Positions 8,706 to 15,653 of a stretch of 43,730 nt of DNA are shown piece after piece. The notes under the pieces are model-generated. The model was given only the letters and a program-made list of their open reading frames with translations, ran no database searches and was not told the DNA's origin. Origin of the DNA: Ilumatobacteraceae bacterium (GTDB taxonomy: Bacteria > Actinomycetota > Acidimicrobiia > Acidimicrobiales > Ilumatobacteraceae); contig JALHOG010000044.1 of the NCBI GenBank assembly GCA_022843125.1, positions 1 through 43,730 of the forward strand. The letters run 5' to 3'. A program made the translations under genes and the position numbers. Positions within the stretch are counted from its first letter, which is position 1. Every line of letters begins with the position of its first letter.

Positions 8706-10015
8706 CCGAGGACGCTCTCGCCGGCCTCGGTGACGGACACGACGAGATCGTCGACGGTGATGTCGCCGGCGATCAGCTGCTCGAACTGGGTGTTGAACTC
8801 GGTGACGACGTCGCCGAAGCCGGGCGTGAACTGCCACGGCTGGGCGTAGTCGGCGCCGTTGAGGAACGGCTCGAGCTCGGGCTTGTCGGCCAGCCACGCG
8901 TCGGCCAGCGACTCGCGGGCGGGCATCACGTTGAACGCCGCCGTCCACTTCTGAGCGCCCTCGGGGCCGGTGAGGTAATCGACTGCGGCCCACGCCGCAT
9001 CCGACTCGTTCTCGGTTCCGACGCCGTAGCAGACGGTGAAGGCAAAGGTGCCCCGGCCGGCGCTGCCCTCGGGCAGCTCGACGACGCCCCAGTTGCGATC
9101 CGGGAAGTTGTCGGCGAGGAAGCCGACGATCCAGTTGCCCTCGATCACCATGGCGGCGCTGCCCTTGCCGAGTGCCTCGCCCGCCCAGCCGGCCTCGATG
9201 TCGGACGGCTTGGCGGCGTTACCGGCAGCGAACATGTCGGCGAGGTACTGCAGCGCCGCCCGGTTGCCCTCGGTGTCGAGCGTCATCTCGGTGACGTCGT
9301 CGTTGGTGATGTAGCCGCCGTTGGCGAGCATGAACACGCCGGCGCGGGCGAGTTCGGGGCCGAAGACGAGGCCGGTGCGGGTGTCGGTGGTGAGCGCGGC
9401 TGCTGCGGCGGCGAGTTCGTCCATCGTGGTCGGCGGTTCGATGCCGGCCTCGGCGAGCGCGTCGGCGTCGTAGACGAGACCGAGCGTCGAGAAGTCCTTC
9501 GGCGGGCAGTACCACGTGCCGTCGTAGGTGAACGCGGCCTGGAGGGACGGGTAGATGTCGTCGGGGTCGGTGATCGCACCGGACGGGACGGGGGCGAGCG
9601 CTCCGGCGGCGGCGAGGTCGGGCAGCTTGAAGCTGTCGACGTAGAAGAAGTCGGGCGGGTCACCGGCGCTGAGTGCGGCCTGCAGCGCGGTGTCGTACTC
9701 GGGCTGCGGCTCGAACGTCACGGCAGTGCCGGACTGGGTCGCGTACTCGCCGAGTAGACCGGTCAAAGCGGCGTCCTCGGTCTCGCTGGAAGCCCACCCC
9801 CACGCCCGGAGCTCGGCCCCTTCCGTCGGAGCGGCAGCCGTGTCAGCAGCAGTGTCAGCGGCCGTATCAGCCGCGGTGTCAGCGGCCGTATCAGCCGCGG
9901 TGTCGGCAGCGGTGTCAGCGGCGGTGTCGGTCGCGTCGTCGTCGGAGCCGCACGCAGCGGCGGTGACGACGAGCGCAGCGACGACGACGACGCTCACACG
10001 ATGGGATCGATTCAT
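8702..10015 (-). CDS. Sugar ABC transporter substrate-binding lipoprotein
   Basis: 437 residues. ATG 10015 has an AAGGAGC ribosome site about eight bases upstream. A signal peptide ends in VTAAAC with lipidated Cys22, followed by GSDDD and an eightfold Thr-Ala/Ala-Asp repeat linker (about residues 28-60). The rest is a CUT1-type solute-binding protein: DPPDFFYVDSFKLPDLAAAG, the WYCPPKDFSTLGLVYD hinge region, and the EGNWIVGFL and GRGTFAFTVCYGVGTENE ligand-pocket segments. It captures an oligosaccharide outside the membrane and delivers it to the two permeases encoded downstream. The linker is encoded by near-identical 12-bp units (9840-9935) that should be unstable in length. Confidence 0.93.
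   Translation of the reverse strand: MNRSHRVSVVVVAALVVTAAACGSDDDATDTAADTAADTAADTAADTAADTAADTAADTAAAPTEGAELRAWGWASSETEDAALTGLLGEYATQSGTAVTFEPQPEYDTALQAALSAGDPPDFFYVDSFKLPDLAAAGALAPVPSGAITDPDDIYPSLQAAFTYDGTWYCPPKDFSTLGLVYDADALAEAGIEPPTTMDELAAAAAALTTDTRTGLVFGPELARAGVFMLANGGYITNDDVTEMTLDTEGNRAALQYLADMFAAGNAAKPSDIEAGWAGEALGKGSAAMVIEGNWIVGFLADNFPDRNWGVVELPEGSAGRGTFAFTVCYGVGTENESDAAWAAVDYLTGPEGAQKWTAAFNVMPARESLADAWLADKPELEPFLNGADYAQPWQFTPGFGDVVTEFNTQFEQLIAGDITVDDLVVSVTEAGESVLG
9755..9766. promoter_or_regulatory. Possible intragenic LacI-family operator
   Basis: TAGACCGGTCAA matches the 12-bp palindrome at 11238-11249 in 11 of 12 positions and lies about 250 bases inside the binding-protein gene. 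An operator inside the first structural gene would resemble lac O2. The core TGACCGGTCA also occurs at 40661 in an unrelated gene, so chance is a real alternative. Confidence 0.3.
9840..9935 (-). repeat. Eight 12-bp tandem repeats in the binding-protein linker
   Basis: Units such as GTGTCAGCGGCC and GTATCAGCCGCG (plus-strand reading) follow one another without spacers. Units 2-3 and 4-5 are identical 24-bp copies, a sign of recent slippage or unequal crossover. They encode the Ala-Asp-Thr-Ala linker after the lipid anchor. Confidence 0.9.
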
Positions 10016-10136
10016 GGGGTTGCTCCTTGCTCATGCCTGTTCTGGCGGTGCGGTTCTGGGCGTGCGGGATCTCGCTCCCGCGTGGTGGTGCAGATCTGTC
10101 GGTCCGAGCGGTCGTGACCGGCGATGATTCGTGTGA

Positions 10137-10181
10137 CCCGGCTGACGGATGGCACCGGCGGTGCGCCACCCGTCAGCCGGG
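10137..10181 (-). terminator. Hairpin between the LacI gene and the transport operon
   Basis: CCCGGCTGACGG (10137-10148) pairs perfectly with CCGTCAGCCGGG (10170-10181). The 21-base loop can extend the stem further (GGCACC/GGTGC). It contains the stop codon of the LacI gene (10173-10175) and lies about 120 bases before the binding-protein start. There is no T-run, as is usual for high-GC actinobacteria. It may terminate the regulator transcript or reduce read-through into the transporter genes. Confidence 0.55.
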
Positions 10182-11213
10182 CGGTCGGGTGCTGCTGCGG
10201 ATCACCACGTGCGGCGCGACGCGTTCGTGCACGGGGTCGAGCCGTTCGCCGGCGATGAGGGACGCCGTGATCCGGAGGATGCGGCGGGCGATCTCGGGGA
10301 TCGGCTGATGGATGGTGGTGAGGCCGCCGCCGTACAGCGCCATCGGGCTGTCGTCGTAGCCGACCACGCTGATCGATCGATCGAGCCGATCGGCGGCGGC
10401 CTGCACGCCGAGCGCCAGCTCGTCGCTCACCGCCACGACCGCCGTGAGCGACGGATGCGCTCGCAGCAGTTCCTCGGCCGACGACGCTCCGGCCTGGCGA
10501 TCGTTGACGGCGACCGCAACGGTGTCGTCGCCGTGATGGAGGCCGTGGGTGGCGAGTTCGGTGTGCCAGCCCTCACGCCGGTCGTGACCGACCCACGACT
10601 CGCCGGGCCATCCGAGGAAGCCGATCTCGCGATGTCCGAGTTCGACCAGATGCCGCACCGCCAACCGGCTGCCGAGCACGTTGTCGGTGTCGACCCAGTG
10701 GTGGGGGACGGCGCTGTCGGTGCGGCCGAACGAGACGAACTGGAGCTTGGCCTCGACGAGGGCGTGGATGCGCAGGTCGCCCGGTTCGGTCTCGGCGACC
10801 ACGAACGCGTCGGCGATGCTCTCGCGGTACATCTCGGCCGCCTTCTCGACCTCGCTCAGGCCCGGAGGGCTGGAGAACAGCACGATGTGGTGATCGATCT
10901 CCTCGGCGCCCTCGGCGAGCGAGTGGAGGAACGCATCGAGGATCCCGCCGGTGGCGAGCGAGCTGCGCGCCTGGACCCGGAACCCGATCAGGCGGCTGCG
11001 GCGATTGCTGAGGTTCTGCGCCATGCGGTTCGGCCGGAAGCCGAGCTCGGCGATGTGGTGCAGCACCAACTCCCGCGTGGCGGGCGAGACCCGCTCGGGC
11101 GTCTTGAGCACATTGGCGATGGTCTGGTGGCTGACCCCTGCCGCGGCTGCGACGTCGCGGATCGTCACGGCACGATCGCCACGACGGCTGCTCCGACCCC
11201 CCTCGGTCTCCAC
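10173..11213 (-). CDS. LacI family transcriptional regulator
   Basis: 346 residues from GTG 11213; GTG 11168, directly before the helix-turn-helix, is the alternative. Residues 16-65 are a LacI DNA-binding headpiece (VTIRDVAAAAGVSHQTIANV and the hinge-helix segment NRMAQNLSNRRS). The rest is a periplasmic-binding-protein-like sugar sensor with the family motifs GFLGWPG and DELALGVQAA, and a C-terminal GLTTIHQP stretch. It is the first gene of the sugar uptake module and should repress it until the sugar or a breakdown product binds. A CG-centred palindrome 25 bases upstream (11238-11249) is the likely autoregulatory site. The gene ends in a hairpin. Confidence 0.92.
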   Translation of the reverse strand: METEGGRSSRRGDRAVTIRDVAAAAGVSHQTIANVLKTPERVSPATRELVLHHIAELGFRPNRMAQNLSNRRSRLIGFRVQARSSLATGGILDAFLHSLAEGAEEIDHHIVLFSSPPGLSEVEKAAEMYRESIADAFVVAETEPGDLRIHALVEAKLQFVSFGRTDSAVPHHWVDTDNVLGSRLAVRHLVELGHREIGFLGWPGESWVGHDRREGWHTELATHGLHHGDDTVAVAVNDRQAGASSAEELLRAHPSLTAVVAVSDELALGVQAAADRLDRSISVVGYDDSPMALYGGGLTTIHQPIPEIARRILRITASLIAGERLDPVHERVAPHVVIRSSTRPPG

Positions 11214-11237
11214 GTCGCAGAACGTACCACGCTCATT

Positions 11238-11249
11238 TTGACCGGTCAA
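11238..11249. promoter_or_regulatory. Candidate LacI-family operator
   Basis: TTGACCGGTCAA is a perfect 12-bp palindrome with the central CG step typical of LacI/GalR operators. It sits 25 bases before the preferred regulator start (11213), between it and the divergent cassette at 11364. Read on the minus strand, its TTGACC could also serve as a -35. Confidence 0.55.
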
Positions 11250-11363
11250 CAGTTCGTGGCCGGGCGCCCGTTGACGCGTGGGGGGGACTGCTCCCCATCG
11301 CCATCGGCGCGTCCCGTCGCGACGATGGCACCGTGTTCGCGATGAGGTGTCCACGAGGGTCCC

Positions 11364-11741
11364 GTGCCCACGGCTGACGAGTTCGACGCGTTCGCCGCGA
11401 CGTTCGACGCGAAGGCCGAGCGACTCTCCGTCGCCGCCCGCGCCGTCGAGCGTCGCGGCTTGGAGCAACCGGTCACCGCACCCGCGGTGACCGCCCGGCT
11501 CGTCGAGCGGATCGACGACCTCACCGGCCGGTGCCGGTCGGCCGCGGCGCACTGCGCCGACCTGGCGAGCGAGTGCAGGCACCGCGCCGAGGTGTGCCGT
11601 CGCTACACGGCGGCGTTCGCCTCGTACGAGTACTCGGCCGCGGCGTGGGATCGGCGGGCGCGCGACGCGCAGCCCGGCGAGTGGCTCGGATCCCGTCCGC
11701 AACTCCCGTCGCGGCCCGCACCCTGGGTGGAGCGGGGCTGA
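11364..11741 (+). CDS. Small helical protein, possible WXG100/EsxA-like T7SS partner
   Basis: 125 residues from GTG 11364, with a weak GAGGG about eight bases upstream. The protein is almost wholly alpha-helical by eye: two long amphipathic helices (residues about 5-45 and 45-100) rich in Ala, Arg and Glu, then a Pro-rich tail. No signal peptide or membrane span is present. The size and helical-hairpin form match WXG100/DUF2580-type partners of type VII secretion substrates, but a clear Trp-x-Gly turn is missing. It is separated by one base from the next gene, and an EspG-like gene follows two genes later. The T7SS role is inferred mainly from those neighbours. Confidence 0.55.
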   Translation: MPTADEFDAFAATFDAKAERLSVAARAVERRGLEQPVTAPAVTARLVERIDDLTGRCRSAAAHCADLASECRHRAEVCRRYTAAFASYEYSAAAWDRRARDAQPGEWLGSRPQLPSRPAPWVERG

Positions 11742-11742
11742 G

Positions 11743-12732
11743 GTGCCGGCGCTGGCGATCGACACCCTCGCCGCCCTCGAGGCGGCACGGTTCGCACGCG
11801 AGGTGGTGGCCTACGACCTGGGCGACATCTCGATCGTCCTCGATCGAACGGCACGCGCCGCCGACCTCTCGGCGAACGCCGCCGGCGCGCTCACGCTCGT
11901 GCGCGAGAGCACCGACGATGCGATCGCGATCGCGACGTTCCTCGAGCAACTGGTGCGTGCCGCCGAGGGCGCCGACGTCTCCGAACTCGCCCGCGACGTC
12001 GCCGACTTCTTCGCCGGCGACGTGTTCTCGTTCTGGCACGGAGCCCGCGACGGGTTCCCGTACGGTCAGGTGGCCGCCGGCGGGTTGCGCACCTGGCGCG
12101 TCTTCAGGTGGCTGACCGGACCCGCAGGCGCCGACGTCCCGGTGTTCAGCAACGGCGCGATCGGCGCGAGGCTCGCCAACGTCCTGCGGTCGTATCCGTC
12201 CACCGCCGGCGTGGGCACGTGGCTGCAGACGCCGGGGGCATACCGGTTCTTCCGCGGGGCCGGGATCGCCGGGGCGGCGTTCTCGACAGGGGTCGGTGCG
12301 TACGACCTGTGGCAGCAAGGAAACCCGGTCGACGCATTCGAACGTGAAGGTGCCGGCTACGTCGCCGATGTCGCCAGCACCGCCTTCAGCGCGTCGACGC
12401 TGGCGTTCCTCGTCGCCCCCAACCCGGTCACCGCGGGCATCGTCGTCGCCACGGGCATCGTGTGGATCGGCGCCGAGATCTGGGACGCGTGGGGTGACGA
12501 GATCTCACAGTGGGTCGGCGACCGCATCGACGATCTCAGCACCGCGGCCGGCGCCGCCTGGGACGCCGGCAGTGGCGCCGTCGCCGACGCATGGACAGCC
12601 ACGACCGACGCGGCGAGCGCAGGCTGGGACGCCGCTGGCGACGCGGCCGGCGCCGCCTGGGACGCCGGGTCCGGATTCGTGGACGGTGTCGGCGATGCGC
12701 TCGGCGGCGCGTTCGGGGGGATCTTCGGATGA
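11743..12732 (+). CDS. Putative T7SS substrate with hydrophobic core and W-D repeats
   Basis: 329 residues from GTG 11743, one base after the previous stop. The N-terminal 100 residues are helical, as in PPE or WXG-type export domains. A Gly/Ala-rich middle contains two membrane-like stretches (GIAGAAFSTGVGAYDLW and the region around VTAGIVVATGIVWIG). The C-terminal 80 residues repeat Gly-Ala-Ala-Trp-Asp-Ala-Gly-Ser-Gly (coded at 12549 and 12649) and end Gly-rich. There is no Sec signal. Its stop overlaps the EspG-like start (ATGA). I recognise no enzymatic or toxin domain; a secreted, membrane-active or surface protein is the best inference. Confidence 0.6.
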   Translation: MPALAIDTLAALEAARFAREVVAYDLGDISIVLDRTARAADLSANAAGALTLVRESTDDAIAIATFLEQLVRAAEGADVSELARDVADFFAGDVFSFWHGARDGFPYGQVAAGGLRTWRVFRWLTGPAGADVPVFSNGAIGARLANVLRSYPSTAGVGTWLQTPGAYRFFRGAGIAGAAFSTGVGAYDLWQQGNPVDAFEREGAGYVADVASTAFSASTLAFLVAPNPVTAGIVVATGIVWIGAEIWDAWGDEISQWVGDRIDDLSTAAGAAWDAGSGAVADAWTATTDAASAGWDAAGDAAGAAWDAGSGFVDGVGDALGGAFGGIFG

Positions 12733-13442
12733 GGTACGACCGGTTCGACATGACGCTGCACGCCACGGTCGACGAGTTGATGCAACTCGTCGAGCACCAG
12801 ATCGGCGACCGTCCCGCCCCCGCCGACTGGGACGACGCCGGGGTCACGATCGCCGGCACCGTGCACCCGGCCGTCGCCCAGATCACACGGATCGCCACGT
12901 TGCCACGTCGCGTCACGGCGATCGAGCGGTTCGACATCGAGCCCGCAGCGACGGTCCACGTCGGCTGGGACGAACGGGGTCGCGCCGTGCTCACCACGGT
13001 CACCGGCGACGCCGTCGTCATCACTGCGACGCGCCTCGAGCTGCTGCCCGCACTGCTCGCCCAGAAGCTCCGGATCGGCGAGCCGGTCGCGCCGGACGCG
13101 CCGACCGAGCGCGAGCTCGTGATGACGACGGCCGGTGCGATCGACACCGCGATCGCGTCGATCGCCGAGCACGGCAGCGCCCGCGACGCGCTCAGCATGC
13201 TCGGCTCCTTCGTCGGCGCCTGGCGCGTCACCGGCGGATGGTCGGGTCGCCCGGTCGACCGGACCCTGACGGTGCTCGACGCGGGGCCGCGAGGGCTCTG
13301 GTCGGTCGAGGTGCTCAGCGACGCACCGCACCCGTCGGACGCGTGCGAGGTGGTGCTCCGACCGATCGGGCACCACGATGCGATCGCGCTCGTCGGCGAT
13401 GTCGTGACGGGTCGAACGAGTTGCCGGCGACGGATGCGCTAG
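12729..13442 (+). CDS. EspG-like ESX secretion chaperone (putative)
   Basis: 237 residues; ATG 12729 overlaps the previous stop as ATGA. The layout resembles EspG chaperones: a helical start (LHATVDELMQLVEHQIG); the segment VHPAVAQITRIATLPRR, which parallels the NPAVADWIKVVCFPDR-type stretch of EspG3; a strand region on either side of a Gly-Arg-Ala-Val-Leu-Thr turn; a helical AIASIAEHGSARDALSMLG region; and a final beta layer with LTVLDAGPRGLWSVEVL. EspG proteins hold PE-PPE dimers soluble before export by type VII secretion. Here it follows two proteins that could be the substrate pair. This is fold-level recognition by eye; identity is low. Confidence 0.5.
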   Translation: MRYDRFDMTLHATVDELMQLVEHQIGDRPAPADWDDAGVTIAGTVHPAVAQITRIATLPRRVTAIERFDIEPAATVHVGWDERGRAVLTTVTGDAVVITATRLELLPALLAQKLRIGEPVAPDAPTERELVMTTAGAIDTAIASIAEHGSARDALSMLGSFVGAWRVTGGWSGRPVDRTLTVLDAGPRGLWSVEVLSDAPHPSDACEVVLRPIGHHDAIALVGDVVTGRTSCRRRMR

Positions 13443-13444
13443 CA

Positions 13445-13927
13445 ATGACCCCTGTGCAGATCCCGACAGGCGCGCGCCGGCGATACCGCAGTACACCGTT
13501 CGGTCCCGTGACGTTCTGGCGCGACGACGGCGGGATGCACGGGGTCGCGGCCGACGGCCGTCACGTGCTCGTCGCGCTGCCCACCCAGTACCTCGTCCCC
13601 GACGGCGAACGGCTGCTGGCCGACGGCGTCCCCGTCACGATCGATGGCGTCCACGTGGCCACGCTCACCCGGACCAGCAGCGGCGCCACGCGCCGCGCAC
13701 GCGCCGTGCGGGTGCTCGACGCCGGCTCGGGGCTCGTGCCCGATGGGGCCTACCTCCGGCGGCGGCGGGTCTCCCTCGTGTGGCTGCAAACCGACCAGCG
13801 CCCCCTCGTCCGGCCCGGCGGTCCGGTGCCGTTCGCGTTTCGCTCGGTGCGCACGGCGCCCGGGGTGAGCGACGACCTCGCGTTGGCGTTCGTGGTGATG
13901 TGGCCCGCGGTCGAGTTCGCGATCTGA
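13445..13927 (+). CDS. Conserved-looking hypothetical protein
   Basis: 160 residues from ATG 13445, two bases after the EspG-like gene, so in the same operon. The protein begins with a basic patch, then a beta-rich part (PFGPVTFWRDDGGMHGVAADG, with short strands separated by Asp/Gly turns) and an Arg-rich middle (LRRRRVSLVWLQTDQ). It has no signal peptide, membrane span or recognised motif. The position suggests an accessory role in the putative secretion cassette; nothing in the sequence itself supports a specific function. Confidence 0.6.
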   Translation: MTPVQIPTGARRRYRSTPFGPVTFWRDDGGMHGVAADGRHVLVALPTQYLVPDGERLLADGVPVTIDGVHVATLTRTSSGATRRARAVRVLDAGSGLVPDGAYLRRRRVSLVWLQTDQRPLVRPGGPVPFAFRSVRTAPGVSDDLALAFVVMWPAVEFAI

Positions 13928-13943
13928 GCACCCGGACCGGGCG

Positions 13944-14045
13944 TCAGTAGCTACTCGGCAGCCCGAGCACCGACTGGGCGATGAAGTTGAGCGACATCTC
14001 CTGGCTGACGGGCGCCAGCCGCATGATGCGCGCCTCGCGATCTTG
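13944..14045 (-). pseudogene. Remnant C-terminus of an acyl-CoA dehydrogenase
   Basis: Reading the minus strand to the TGA at 13944-13946 gives DREARIMRLAPVSQEMSLNF followed by IAQSVLGLPSSY. This is the characteristic end of one branch of acyl-CoA dehydrogenases (FadE-like), in which the last helix ends Leu-Gly-Leu-Pro-x-Ser-Tyr. No dehydrogenase body precedes it. The same frame runs straight into the TGA (14067-14069) that ends the DUF2231 gene. It is either a deletion scar of a lost fadE gene or, less likely, a read-through tail of the DUF2231 gene. Confidence 0.6.
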
Positions 14046-14066
14046 CCCGCGCCGTCCGACGGACCG

Positions 14067-14624
14067 TCAGTCGTCGTCGTCCTCGACCTCGCCGGCGGGG
14101 AGATCGCCCCACACCGAGTCGGCACCGGAGTGGCCGGCGTCGATGATCGTGACGAGTGATCCCACTGCGGTCACCGCGACGAACACCATCAGAGCCGGCG
14201 TGAGCCACCGTGGCAACGACCTGCCCGGTGCGGCCGCGTCCACCGCGCCGGCGTCCACCGTCGCGGCGGCACGCGCCCGGCGCTCGAGGAACCAGGGCAC
14301 GATGACGTAGGCGACCACAGCGACGAGGAACAGGATCGCCAGCAGGCGCGCCGCCTCGCCCGCCTCCGCGTGCTCCTCGATCGCCTGCCTCGCCGCGGCG
14401 GTGGCGCCTTCCTCCACACGCTCCTCCAACTCCTCACCGGTGCTCGCTGCGATGACCGCTCCGAACGTCCCCACCGCGGTGATCAGCAGAACCGGCCACC
14501 GGAACCGGACGTACCACGCCGAACGCAGGAACATCACCGCGACTCCGACGACGGCGAGCGGGAGGAGCACCACCGGCGCGTGCACGATGAGCGGGTGGGC
14601 GGGGAGTCCGAACAGTTCGTCCAT
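14067..14624 (-). CDS. DUF2231 family membrane protein
   Basis: 185 residues. It starts MDELFGLPAHPLIVHAPVVL, the conserved DUF2231 opening with the His-Pro-x-x-Val-His-x-Pro motif. Four membrane spans follow (about 14-34, 43-60, 92-112 and 140-160). Between spans 2 and 3 is a charged Glu-rich helix with a His (EELEERVEEGATAAARQAIE). The C-terminus is acidic (EVEDDDD). The His-containing first span suggests heme or metal binding, as proposed for this family, but the function is unknown. It is transcribed away from the enoyl-CoA hydratase and ends against an acyl-CoA dehydrogenase remnant. Confidence 0.8.
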   Translation of the reverse strand: MDELFGLPAHPLIVHAPVVLLPLAVVGVAVMFLRSAWYVRFRWPVLLITAVGTFGAVIAASTGEELEERVEEGATAAARQAIEEHAEAGEAARLLAILFLVAVVAYVIVPWFLERRARAAATVDAGAVDAAAPGRSLPRWLTPALMVFVAVTAVGSLVTIIDAGHSGADSVWGDLPAGEVEDDDD

Positions 14625-14674
14625 GCCGCCAGCTGAAGCACTCCGCCGCAGCCGAGACCAGAGGCCTGGACGGA

Positions 14675-14718
14675 TCAGGGACGAATCCGGGACAACTTAC
14701 GGACAACTCACAGACAAC
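14675..14718. promoter_or_regulatory. Four 11-bp phased direct repeats
   Basis: Four consecutive 11-bp units begin at 14675, 14686, 14697 and 14708 with consensus T-y-m-c-G-G-A-C-A-A-C. The first unit differs most. A repeat period of one DNA turn is the layout of OmpR/PhoB-class response-regulator sites. The array ends 70 bases before the enoyl-CoA hydratase ATG and just upstream of its likely promoter. Confidence 0.6.
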
Positions 14719-14775
14719 CGACGGACGCGCGACGGAGGACGATGCTCTGCGCCGATCGCGCGACCGACGCGGTGC

Positions 14776-14781
14776 GAGACT
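14776..14781 (+). promoter_or_regulatory. -10 element for a leaderless enoyl-CoA hydratase message
   Basis: GAGACT, preceded by TGC, ends six bases before the ATG at 14788, so transcription would start at or next to the start codon. The same box-and-spacing occurs before the genes at 19569 and 30765. No ribosome site is present. Confidence 0.45.
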
Positions 14782-14787
14782 GGACCG

Positions 14788-15636
14788 ATGGACGCCGCGA
14801 TCGACCAGCCGGCCTGGCAGCACATCCGCTACGAGCAACCCGCCCCTCGCGTCGCGCGGATCGTGCTCGCTCGCTCCGAGGTGGCGAACGCGCAGGACTA
14901 CCGCATGATCAGCGAGCTGAACGAGGCATTCGACGTCGCTGCCCGCGACGAGAACGTGCGCGTGATCATCCTGGCGGCGGACGGCAACCACTTCTCGTCG
15001 GGCCACGACCTGCGAGCGGGCACCGACATGAGCGACATCGACCCGATTGGTACCTGGTGCTGCTTCGGCGCCGACGGCGCAGAGGGCTACATGGCCACCG
15101 AAGCCGAGATGTACGTCGGCATGTGCTGGCGGTGGCGCAACATCCCGAAGCCCACCATCGCGCAGGTCCAGGGCAAGGTGATCGCCGGCGGACTGATGCT
15201 CGTGTGGCCGATGGACCTCGTCGTGTGCTCGGACGACGCGACCTTCGCCGACCCGGTGGTCGCGTTCAGCATGAACGGCCACGAGTACTTCACGCACGCG
15301 TTCGAAGCCGGTGCGCGCCTCGCGAAGGAGATGCTGTTCACCGGCCGGCCGATCACGGCCGACGAGGCCTACCGGCGCGGCATGGTGAACCAGGTCGTGC
15401 CTCGCGACGAACTCGAGTCGACCACGCTCGCGCTCGCCGAGCACATCGCCCGTCGCCCGATGTTCGGGCTCACGCTCGCGAAGCAGAGCGTCAACAACAC
15501 CCTCGACGCGATGGGCATGTACACCGCGATCCAGTCGGCATTCGGTCTCCACCACGTCGGCCACAACCACAACCTGCGGTTGCACGGCAGCCTGGTCGAC
15601 CCGGCCGGTCTGCAGGTGATCCGCGACGAGGCGTGA
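14788..15636 (+). CDS. Enoyl-CoA hydratase/isomerase family protein
   Basis: 282 residues from ATG 14788. Crotonase-fold markers are clear: the CoA/oxyanion stretch HFSSGHDLRAG (about residues 70-80), then IPKPTIAQVQGKVIAGGLML with the second oxyanion Gly-Gly, and DDATFADPVVAFSMNGHEYF. In place of one catalytic Glu of mitochondrial hydratase there is a Gly/Leu-rich turn, and an unusual Trp/Met-rich insert (WCCFGADGAEGYMATEAEMY) follows the first loop. A reaction other than standard hydration is therefore possible. It is a single gene with an 11-bp phased array upstream. The nearby acyl-CoA dehydrogenase remnant suggests a former fatty or acyl-CoA locus. Confidence 0.88.
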   Translation: MDAAIDQPAWQHIRYEQPAPRVARIVLARSEVANAQDYRMISELNEAFDVAARDENVRVIILAADGNHFSSGHDLRAGTDMSDIDPIGTWCCFGADGAEGYMATEAEMYVGMCWRWRNIPKPTIAQVQGKVIAGGLMLVWPMDLVVCSDDATFADPVVAFSMNGHEYFTHAFEAGARLAKEMLFTGRPITADEAYRRGMVNQVVPRDELESTTLALAEHIARRPMFGLTLAKQSVNNTLDAMGMYTAIQSAFGLHHVGHNHNLRLHGSLVDPAGLQVIRDEA

Positions 15637-15653
15637 CGAGGCGCACGCCGTGA

